Source: Halomonas sp.
GTDB taxonomy: Bacteria; Pseudomonadota; Gammaproteobacteria; Pseudomonadales; Halomonadaceae
Length of the DNA: 5,227 nucleotides
Assembly: GCA_003560175.1 (NCBI GenBank)
Contig: PWIZ01000142.1
Coordinates: forward strand, 1 to 5,227
Reading direction: 5' to 3'
Below the pieces are notes generated by a model. That model was not told the origin of the DNA and did no database searches. It saw nothing but the letters and a program-made list of their open reading frames with translations. Positions within the stretch are counted from its first letter, which is position 1, and every line of letters begins with the position of its first letter. Shown here piece after piece: positions 1-5,227 of this stretch. The translations under genes were made by a program, and so were the position numbers.

Positions 1-525
1 GCCATCTCCTCGGCCATCAGTCACGACCTGATCAAGACCATGATCAACCCCAAGATCTCCGAGAAGGGCGAGATGCTGGCGGCGCGGATCTCCATGGGCG
101 GCGCCATCCTGCTGGCCACCTACCTGGGCCTCAACCCGCCGGGCTTCGCGGCACAGACGGTAGCCCTGGCCTTCGGTATCGCCGGTGCCTCGCTGTTCCC
201 GGCGCTGATGATGGGGATCTTCTCCAAGCGGATTAACGACAAGGGCGCGGTTGCCGGCATGCTGACCGGCCTGATCCTGACCCTGCTCTACATCTTCACC
301 TACCTGGGCTGGCTCTTCATCCCCGGCACCAACATGCTGCCCAACACCCCGGACAACTGGATCCTGGGCATCTCCCCGCTCTCCTTCGGCGCGGTGGGTG
401 CGATCTTCAACTTCGCGGTCGCCTTCGCCGTCTCCAGCATGACCGAAGAGCCTCCGCAGGAGATCCAAGATCTGGTGGAAAGCGTGCGCTATCCCAAGGG
501 TGCTGGCACCGCCATCGACCACTAA
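1..525 (+). CDS. Sodium/solute symporter (SSS/SLC5 family, acetate-permease-like), C-terminal part
   Basis: The reading frame is open from base 1, so this is the last 174 residues of a longer protein; members of this group usually have about 550-600 residues. The family imports small organic acids or other solutes across the inner membrane with Na+. The visible part begins with AISSAISHDL, matching the end of the helix preceding the SxSHD motif of ActP-type permeases. Hydrophobic helices lie at about visible residues 28-46, 49-74, 83-107 and 120-146. The stretch GIAGASLFPALMMGIFSKR (59-77) followed by KGAVAG (81-86) is the conserved SSS helix-loop region. The cytoplasmic tail with EIQDLVESVRYPKGAG resembles the ActP-like subgroup typified by Vibrio VC_2705, often annotated as cation/acetate symporter. 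The substrate is inferred; acetate or another short carboxylate is likely. The Na+-binding helices mostly lie upstream and cannot be checked. The stop is TAA, followed by a terminator-like hairpin. An internal ATG at base 40 is not the real start. Confidence 0.93.
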   Translation, partial: AISSAISHDLIKTMINPKISEKGEMLAARISMGGAILLATYLGLNPPGFAAQTVALAFGIAGASLFPALMMGIFSKRINDKGAVAGMLTGLILTLLYIFTYLGWLFIPGTNMLPNTPDNWILGISPLSFGAVGAIFNFAVAFAVSSMTEEPPQEIQDLVESVRYPKGAGTAIDH

Positions 526-533
526 GCCATAAT
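503..533 (+). promoter_or_regulatory. Weak candidate sigma-70 promoter upstream of the small membrane protein
   Basis: CATAAT at 528-533 matches five of six bases of the -10 consensus and is one of few AT-rich hexamers in this GC-rich stretch. CTGGCA at 503-508 matches four of six bases of the -35 consensus, but the spacer is 19 bases, longer than the preferred 17. Transcription would start near base 540, at the foot of the first hairpin, so the transcript would carry both hairpins before the next gene. The element overlaps the end of the symporter gene. This is a consensus match only. Confidence 0.22.
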
Positions 534-538
534 GGCCC

Positions 539-560
539 CTGGCCCGGCTCGCCGGGCCAG
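539..560 (+). repeat. Perfect GC-rich inverted repeat (hairpin 1) after the symporter
   Basis: CTGGCCCGG (539-547) and CCGGGCCAG (552-560) are perfect reverse complements, giving a 9-bp stem with a four-base CTCG loop. No T-run follows (the next bases are TCAATCCCC), so on its own it is not a standard intrinsic terminator. It could stabilise the 3' end of the symporter mRNA, cause pausing, or act with the hairpin 11 bases downstream. Confidence 0.75.
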
Positions 561-571
561 TCAATCCCCAC

Positions 572-605
572 CGATCGGGCTTCCCTAGGGAAGCCCGATC
601 GTTTT
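572..605 (+). terminator. Intrinsic (rho-independent) terminator of the symporter gene
   Basis: A perfect palindrome spans 572-601: its two 15-base halves are exact reverse complements, giving a 13-bp stem (CGATCGGGCTTCC with GGAAGCCCGATCG) and a CTAG loop. TTTT follows at 602-605. A strong stem plus T-run is the signature of a factor-independent terminator on the + strand. The T-run is short, so termination may be incomplete. The complementary strand has no T-run on the other side, so it is not bidirectional. The next gene's ribosome binding site begins four bases after the T-run, so this element could also act as a leader attenuator for that gene. Confidence 0.82.
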
Positions 606-608
606 CAG

Positions 609-614
609 TAAGGA
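609..614 (+). promoter_or_regulatory. Ribosome binding site for the 171-residue membrane protein
   Basis: TAAGGA ends six bases before the ATG at 621. It supports that start over the internal Met codons at residues 20 and 24, which would remove the first membrane helix. It is squeezed directly behind the terminator T-run. Confidence 0.75.
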
Positions 615-620
615 CACATC

Positions 621-1136
621 ATGATTTGGCACTTGATCGCGGCGGTCTTCGCCGGTCTCGGCGCCGCCGGCATCGCCATGCTGCTGCGCATGGCCAGCGG
701 CAAGCGACTACCGACCTGGATCATCCCGGTATTCGCCGGTCTGGGCATGCTCGGCTACCAGATCAACGTCGAGTACTCCTGGTACGAACACAAGCGGCAG
801 CTGCTGCCCGAGTCGGCCAAGGTCGTGGAGGTCGAGCACGACGCCATGTTCTGGCGGCCCTGGACCCACTTCTTCCCCATGGCCACCGCCTTCAGCGTGG
901 TCGATAAGCAGAGCATGGCGGTTCAGGAACAGGACGGTGAGCGTCGCGTCGAGTTCCTTCTCTACCACTTCGAGAAGCAGGTTCAGGACCGCGTCACGAC
1001 CCACACCTGGCTAATGAACTGCAGTACCCGAGAGATGCTGCCGCTGGAAGCGGACACCCGCCGCCCCCTGCCCGAGCACAGCCGCCGGCTGACCGAGGAA
1101 GCCCCGCTCTACCGGGCGGTCTGCCAGAACGCCTGA
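621..1136 (+). CDS. Uncharacterised two-helix membrane protein with probable periplasmic domain
   Basis: I do not recognise a family for this 171-residue protein. Two hydrophobic helices are visible, at about residues 4-22 and 32-48. The loop between them is basic (R23, K28, R29), so by the positive-inside rule it faces the cytoplasm. That would place both the N-terminus and the polar C-terminal domain (about 50-171) in the periplasm. The C-terminal domain has many aromatic and charged residues, including WYEHKRQ (54-60) and FWRPWTHFFP (77-86). It contains only two cysteines, C134 and C168, which could form a disulfide if the domain is exported. The gene has a good ribosome binding site and codon use like its neighbours. 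It sits between a carboxylate-type symporter and a transporter-like sensor kinase, all on one strand and 68 bases before the kinase. This suggests, but does not show, a role with one of them. That it is a real gene is well supported; its function is unknown. Confidence 0.85.
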   Translation: MIWHLIAAVFAGLGAAGIAMLLRMASGKRLPTWIIPVFAGLGMLGYQINVEYSWYEHKRQLLPESAKVVEVEHDAMFWRPWTHFFPMATAFSVVDKQSMAVQEQDGERRVEFLLYHFEKQVQDRVTTHTWLMNCSTREMLPLEADTRRPLPEHSRRLTEEAPLYRAVCQNA

Positions 1137-1166
1137 CGCTCCGCCGCCTGCCTTGCCGGGTCACAT

Positions 1167-1182
1167 TGCCCTAGAATGGGCA
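1167..1182 (+). promoter_or_regulatory. Inverted repeat enclosing a -10-like hexamer upstream of the kinase gene
   Basis: TGCCC (1167-1171) and GGGCA (1178-1182) are reverse complements flanking TAGAAT (1172-1177), which matches five of six bases of the sigma-70 -10 consensus. There is no convincing -35 element: TTGCCG at 1153-1158 is only 13 bases upstream, and at 18 bases there is only the poor match CTGCCT (1148-1153). If functional, transcription would start about 20 bases before the kinase ATG, and a protein bound at the repeat could block it. The arms are short and chance is a real alternative. Confidence 0.25.
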
Positions 1183-1191
1183 CCAGACTCG

Positions 1192-1197
1192 AGGGAG
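1192..1197 (+). promoter_or_regulatory. Ribosome binding site for the hybrid sensor kinase
   Basis: AGGGAG lies seven bases before the ATG at 1205, within the purine-rich stretch GAGGGAGAAAGA. It fixes the kinase start. The resulting N-terminus immediately begins the first transmembrane helix, as expected for sensors of this type. Confidence 0.7.
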
Positions 1198-1204
1198 AAA
1201 GACC

Positions 1205-4200
1205 ATGTTCTCTGGCTGGCTGCTGGTTGCTATATCGCTGCTCTACATCGCTGTCCTGTTCGGCATCGCCTGGCGCGGCGACCGTCATGCCCGCCAGCAT
1301 GGCGCCAGCCGGCGCCGGCCGATCATCTACAGCCTGGCACTGGCCATCTACTGCACCTCCTGGACCTTCTACGGCGCAGTGGGTCAGGCAGCTACCGGCG
1401 GCTGGTCGTTCGCCAGCATCTACGTGGGGCCGATTCTCACCTTCCTGCTGTTCTGGCCGGTGCTGGCCAAGATGATCCGCGTGGCCAAGCATCAGAACGT
1501 CACCTCCATCGCCGACTTCATCGCCTCCCGCTACGGCAAGGCCCAGTCCCTGGCCGCCTTCGCCAGTCTGGTGGCCCTGATCGGCACCTTGCCCTACATC
1601 GCCCTGCAGTTGAAAGCGGTATCCACCTCCTTCAGCGTGCTCACCGCCTCCGGTGACCCTGCCGATACCCCGCTGTTCGCCGACACCGCCTTGTACGTCG
1701 CGGTGGTAATGGCGGCCTTCGCGATCCTGTTCGGCACCCGTCACACCGACGCCACGGAGCACCACGAGGGCCTGATCCACGCCGTAGCCTTCGAATCGCT
1801 GGTCAAGCTGGTCGCCTTCCTGGTGCTCGGCGCCTACGTGACCTGGGGCATGTTCGGCGGCCTGGGAGAGCTCTTCGCCCAGGCAGAGGTACAGCTGGAG
1901 CTGCAGCGCCAGCTGGCCCAGCAGGACTTCGGCCAGAGTTTCTGGGCCCAGACCCTGCTAGCGATGCTGGCAATCTTCTGTCTGCCACGCCAGTTCCACG
2001 TGGCAGTGGTCGAGAACACCCACCCCGACGATGCCTCCAAGGCGCGCTGGCTCTTCCCGCTCTACCTGGCCGCCTTCGCCTTCTTCGTGCTGCCGCTGGC
2101 CGCCGCCGGCCTGACCCTATTCGCCGACAGCGGCATCGAGCCGGACATCTATGTGCTGGCGCTGCCCATGGCGGCGGACAGCGAGTGGCTGACCCTGCTG
2201 ACCTTCATCGGCGGCTTCTCAGCGGCCACCGGCATGGTGATCGTCGCCGCGGTGGCGGTATCGATCATGATCTCCAACGAGATCGTCATCCCGGCGCTGT
2301 TCCGCCTGCGCTGGTTCGACACCAAGGCCCGCGACTACGGCCGCCTGGTACTGCGGGCTCGCCGCATCACCATCGCCGCGGTGCTGGCCATGGCCTACGG
2401 CTTCTATCAGCTGATCGGCGAGTTCGCCTCGCTGGCCTCCATCGGCATGCTCTCCTTTGCCGCCGCCGCCCAGTTCGCTCCCGAGCTGATCGGCGGCCTC
2501 TACTGGAAGCGCGGCAACCGACTGGGGGTCGTCGTCGGCATGAACGCCGGCTTTGCCATCTGGGCCTACAGTCTGCTGATGCCGGCGATGATCTCCGCCG
2601 GGGTGCTGCCCGGCCACTGGTTCGACGGCGGCCCACTGGGGTTGGCCTGGCTGGCACCCACCTCGCTGTTCGGTCTAAATGTCGGTGACAGCTTCACCCA
2701 CGGCGTCATGCTGTCGCTGGGGGTGAACCTGTTCTGCTACATCTTCGTCTCCCAGGTCACCTCTCAGCGGGTGGTGGAGCGGATCCAGGCCTCGCTCTTC
2801 GTGGACAGCGTCGAGACCCGCCAGACCTCGGTGAACCGTCCCTGGACCGGCGCCACCACCGTGGGCGACCTCAAGGTGCTGTGCGAGCGCTTCCTCGGCG
2901 CCGGCCAGGTAAGCCGCGCCTTCTACGACTATGCCCGGCGCAGCGGCTCGACGCTGGAGGACGGCGCCCGCGCCTCCATCGACGTGATCCAGTTCACCGA
3001 GCGCTTCCTGGCCTCGGTGCTGGGGGCCTCTTCGGCGCGCATCGTGGTGAACTCGGCGCTGCAGGGCCGCGGCATCGGCATCTCCGACGTGATCTCCATC
3101 GTCGATGAGGCTTCCCAGGTGCTGGAGTTCAACCGCGCCCTGCTCCAGGCCACCATCGAGAACATCAATCAGGGCATCAGCGTGGTGGATCAGAACCTGC
3201 GCCTGGTGGTGTGGAACCAGCGCTATCTGGAGCTGTTCCGCTTCCCCGACCACCTGATCCGGGTCGGCGCGCCGATGGACAAGATCTTCCGCTACAACGC
3301 CCACAACGGTGAGTATGGTCCCGGCGACCCGGAGGAGCACGTCCAGCTGCTGCTCGATAACATCCGCGAGGGCCAGCCCCACCGCTACGTGCGCTACCGC
3401 CAGGACGGCAGCGTGCTGGAGGTGCAGGGTAACCCCATGCCCGGTGGCGGCTTCGTCTACACCTACCAGGACATCACCCAGCAGAAGCGCATCGAGGAAG
3501 CGCTAATCCGCTCGGAAAACAACATCCGCATCTATACGGACAACGTGCCCGCGCTGATCGCCTACTTCGACAAGGAGTGCCGCTACCTCTTCACGAACCG
3601 CGCCTATGAGCAGGCCTTCGGCATCGACCGCATCGCCGTGATCGGCAAGCGAGTTCAGGACGTGGTGTCAGCGGAGATGGCCCGCGAGCGGGCCCCCTGG
3701 ATCCAGCGGGCACTGACCGGCGAGCGAGTCAGCTTTGAGGTCTCGCTCCGGCTGCCCGAGGGGCGCCGCTACATGTTGGTCACCTACACCCCCCACTTCG
3801 GCGACAGCGGAGCGATACTCGGCTTCTTCGCCCTCTATCAGGACATCACCGAGCGACGCCAGGCAGAAATCGCCCTCAAGGAGACCAACGAGACCCTGGA
3901 GGAGCGCGTGCGAGAGCGCACCCAGGCCCTCTCCGAGGCCAACGCCGCCCTGCGCCAGGAGAACCGGGTGCGCGCCGAGGCCGAGTTGGCGCTGCGCCAG
4001 GCCAAGCAGCTGGCCGAGGACGCCAACGCCTCCAAGACCCGGTTCCTGGCCGCCGCCAGCCACGACCTGCTGCAACCACTGAACGCCGCCCGGCTGTTCA
4101 CCTCGGCACTCTCCCAGGAGATGGAGCCGGACACCATGAAGCGCACCATTGGCCACATCGACAACTCGCTGCAGGCCGCCGAGGAACTGCTCGGCACCCT

Positions 4201-5152
4201 GCTCGATATCTCAAAGCTCGACGCCGGCGCCCTGACCCCGCGACGCAGTCACTTCCCGCTGGCCGACATCATCCGCCCGCTGCGCGCCGAGTTCGAGGTA
4301 ATGGCCGAGGATCGCGGCCTCGACCTGCTGGTCGTTCCGACCCGCATCTGGGTCGACAGCGACGCCCAGATGCTGCGTCGGATCATCCAGAACTTCCTCT
4401 CCAACGCCATCCGCTACACCCAGGAAGGCCGGGTACTGATGGGGTGCCGTCGCCAAGGCGACCGCCTCTCCATCCAAGTATGGGACTCGGGGCCCGGGAT
4501 TCCCGAGTCCAAGCAGGTGGAAATCTTCCAGGAGTTCCGCCGTCTCGACCAGGCCTCACGGCATAAGGAGAGCGAGAGGGGCTTGGGGCTGGGGCTATCG
4601 ATCGCCGACCGCATGAGCCGCGTGCTCGACCACCCCATCACAGTGCGTTCGAAGGAGGGCTCGGGCACCATGTTTGCGGTCAGTGTTCCGGTGGTCGAGG
4701 CACGCAGCGAGGCGCAGCAGGCTGAGGAGGCCGCCTCGCCCAAGCGCGCCGGGAACAAGCTCGTTGGTATCCGCCTACTGTGCATCGACAACGAAAGCCT
4801 CATCCTGGAGGGCATGAAGGCGATGCTCTCCGGCTGGGGCTGCGAGGTATTTACCGCCACCACCATCGGCGGTGCAAAATCGGTACTGCGCCACCTCGAC
4901 GGCGACCCCGACGCGATCCTGGCGGACTACCATCTGGACAACGAGGTGACCGGCCTGATGGCCCTCGAGGCTCTCAGCGAGCGGCTCGAGGGCGCGGTGC
5001 CCGGCATCGTAATCACCGCCGACCGTACCGAGGAAGTGGCCGAGGAGGTCCGACGCGCCGGCTACCAGCTACTGCTCAAGCCGGTGCGCCCCGCCGCTCT
5101 GCGTGCCCTGCTGACCCGCACGCTACAGGCGAGCCGAGCGCCCGGCGCCTAG
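1205..5152 (+). CDS. SLC5-transporter-linked hybrid sensor histidine kinase/response regulator (CrbS/MxtR-like)
   Basis: This 1315-residue inner-membrane sensor is complete. Residues 1 to about 520 form a many-helix (about 13) sodium/solute-symporter-like domain, with CTSWTFYGAVG at 50-60 and FSAATGM at 338-344. Residues about 545-635 fit the STAC linker known between SLC5 and kinase modules. Two PAS domains follow (about 643-760 and 769-885), each ending in YQDIT, then a Glu/Arg/Ala-rich coiled coil (about 886-945). HisKA has SHDLLQPLN with phospho-accepting H953. The ATPase domain has N box NFLSNAIRYT (N1063, N1067), G1 DSGPGIP (1094-1100), F box IFQEF and G2 GLGLGLS (1126-1132). After a linker (about 1164-1186), the receiver (about 1188-1305) has D1195, phospho-acceptor D1241, T1271 and K1292. 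All catalytic residues are present, so autophosphorylation and internal phosphotransfer are expected. Relatives CrbS/MxtR signal to CrbR/ErdR to control acetate metabolism, while CbrA lacks a receiver. I infer a similar carbon-source role from architecture and the nearby symporter. Orthology to CrbS is not proven, and no regulator gene is visible here. Confidence 0.95.
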   Translation: MFSGWLLVAISLLYIAVLFGIAWRGDRHARQHGASRRRPIIYSLALAIYCTSWTFYGAVGQAATGGWSFASIYVGPILTFLLFWPVLAKMIRVAKHQNVTSIADFIASRYGKAQSLAAFASLVALIGTLPYIALQLKAVSTSFSVLTASGDPADTPLFADTALYVAVVMAAFAILFGTRHTDATEHHEGLIHAVAFESLVKLVAFLVLGAYVTWGMFGGLGELFAQAEVQLELQRQLAQQDFGQSFWAQTLLAMLAIFCLPRQFHVAVVENTHPDDASKARWLFPLYLAAFAFFVLPLAAAGLTLFADSGIEPDIYVLALPMAADSEWLTLLTFIGGFSAATGMVIVAAVAVSIMISNEIVIPALFRLRWFDTKARDYGRLVLRARRITIAAVLAMAYGFYQLIGEFASLASIGMLSFAAAAQFAPELIGGLYWKRGNRLGVVVGMNAGFAIWAYSLLMPAMISAGVLPGHWFDGGPLGLAWLAPTSLFGLNVGDSFTHGVMLSLGVNLFCYIFVSQVTSQRVVERIQASLFVDSVETRQTSVNRPWTGATTVGDLKVLCERFLGAGQVSRAFYDYARRSGSTLEDGARASIDVIQFTERFLASVLGASSARIVVNSALQGRGIGISDVISIVDEASQVLEFNRALLQATIENINQGISVVDQNLRLVVWNQRYLELFRFPDHLIRVGAPMDKIFRYNAHNGEYGPGDPEEHVQLLLDNIREGQPHRYVRYRQDGSVLEVQGNPMPGGGFVYTYQDITQQKRIEEALIRSENNIRIYTDNVPALIAYFDKECRYLFTNRAYEQAFGIDRIAVIGKRVQDVVSAEMARERAPWIQRALTGERVSFEVSLRLPEGRRYMLVTYTPHFGDSGAILGFFALYQDITERRQAEIALKETNETLEERVRERTQALSEANAALRQENRVRAEAELALRQAKQLAEDANASKTRFLAAASHDLLQPLNAARLFTSALSQEMEPDTMKRTIGHIDNSLQAAEELLGTLLDISKLDAGALTPRRSHFPLADIIRPLRAEFEVMAEDRGLDLLVVPTRIWVDSDAQMLRRIIQNFLSNAIRYTQEGRVLMGCRRQGDRLSIQVWDSGPGIPESKQVEIFQEFRRLDQASRHKESERGLGLGLSIADRMSRVLDHPITVRSKEGSGTMFAVSVPVVEARSEAQQAEEAASPKRAGNKLVGIRLLCIDNESLILEGMKAMLSGWGCEVFTATTIGGAKSVLRHLDGDPDAILADYHLDNEVTGLMALEALSERLEGAVPGIVITADRTEEVAEEVRRAGYQLLLKPVRPAALRALLTRTLQASRAPGA

Positions 5153-5157
5153 CGCCG
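5143..5157 (+). other. Small hairpin spanning the kinase stop codon
   Basis: CGGCGC (5143-5148) and GCGCCG (5152-5157) are reverse complements with a CTA loop, so the TAG stop (5150-5152) lies in the loop and the first base of the 3' arm. No T-run follows, so it is not a standard terminator. It could be a chance product of high GC content. Confidence 0.35.
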
Positions 5158-5158
5158 C

Positions 5159-5227
5159 GGAGCAAGGAGCAAGGAGCAAGGAGCAAGGAGCAAGGAGCAA
5201 GGAGCAAGGAGCAAGGAGCAAGGAGCA
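5159..5227. repeat. Perfect tandem heptamer array (GGAGCAA)n, running off the window end
   Basis: From 5159 to the last base the sequence is an exact repeat of the 7-base unit GGAGCAA: nine full copies plus six bases of a tenth, with no mismatch. The array starts six bases after the kinase stop codon and its true length is unknown because the window ends inside it. Each unit junction gives AAGGAG, the core Shine-Dalgarno sequence. Because seven is not a multiple of three, every forward frame reads the same seven-residue cycle (GARSKEQ) and no frame on either strand contains a stop codon. No gene is claimed here. Such low-complexity heptamers arise by slipped-strand replication and can vary in copy number. 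No terminator for the kinase is seen before the array. Confidence 0.97.

Noticed and set aside
504..518. TGGCAC resembling a sigma-54 -24 element
   Set aside because: The matching -12 position reads GA instead of GC, and the element lies inside the symporter coding sequence.
1153..1177. TTGCCG/TAGAAT pair as a full sigma-70 promoter for the kinase
   Set aside because: The spacer is only 13 bases, too short for a standard promoter; only the -10-like hexamer is reported, with low confidence.
1153..1656. Forward open frame (167 codons) overlapping the kinase start
   Set aside because: Its Arg/His/Pro-rich product is the typical out-of-frame reading of GC-rich DNA. The kinase frame in the same region encodes conserved transmembrane helices with a good ribosome binding site.
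1109..1780. Long antisense open frame (223 codons) opposite the kinase start
   Set aside because: It lies wholly against the real kinase and the end of the membrane-protein gene. Its product is low-complexity, Gly/Gln/Val-rich, as expected from the antisense of GC-rich codons, and it has no recognisable domain.
2675..3382. Long antisense open frame (235 codons) opposite the STAC/PAS region
   Set aside because: It is a shadow of the kinase frame: a His/Gly/Ala/Asp-rich product with no family features. The + strand frame there has clear domain motifs.
4766..5152. Receiver domain as a separate response-regulator gene
   Set aside because: The frame continues without interruption from the ATPase domain through a 20-odd residue linker, and no internal start with a ribosome binding site stands out. 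It is a fused C-terminal receiver with no DNA-binding output domain.
5159..5227. Heptamer array as a CRISPR array or terminator
   Set aside because: The units are contiguous with no unique spacers, the unit is only 7 bases, and there is neither self-complementarity nor a T-run.

Overview
The window is GC-rich, densely coding and entirely on the + strand. Codon use strongly favours G/C in the third position. The protein types suggest a gammaproteobacterium, most likely Halomonas-like or a relative in the Oceanospirillales/Pseudomonadales. That placement rests on family resemblance only.

Layout: (1) bases 1-525 are the 3' end of a sodium/solute symporter (SSS/SLC5) of the acetate-permease-like type. 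(2) Bases 526-620 form a compact intergenic region with two perfect hairpins. The second hairpin has a T-run and looks like an intrinsic terminator, yet it ends only 15 bases before the next start codon. (3) Bases 621-1136 encode an unrecognised 171-residue protein with two predicted N-terminal membrane helices and a probably periplasmic C-terminal domain. (4) Bases 1137-1204 are a short gap with a weak -10-like hexamer inside a small inverted repeat. (5) Bases 1205-5152 encode a 1315-residue hybrid sensor kinase: an SLC5 transporter-like membrane domain, a STAC-like linker, two PAS domains, a coiled coil, HisKA, HATPase and a C-terminal receiver domain. (6) Six bases after its stop codon a perfect GGAGCAA tandem heptamer begins and runs off the window end, with almost ten copies visible.

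Functional reading: the kinase has the architecture of the CrbS/MxtR and CbrA sensors, in which a transporter-like domain is joined to a histidine kinase. In well-studied relatives (CrbS/CrbR, MxtR/ErdR) this circuit controls acetate use. The adjacent gene is a stand-alone acetate-permease-like symporter, so the locus is plausibly a carboxylate uptake and sensing module. The small membrane protein between them is the least understood component. No response-regulator gene is visible, so the DNA-binding partner must lie elsewhere. There are no RNA genes, CRISPR arrays, insertion sequences or phage genes. I do not see a clearly new system; the points most worth checking are the small membrane protein, the terminator-abutting leader and the heptamer array.
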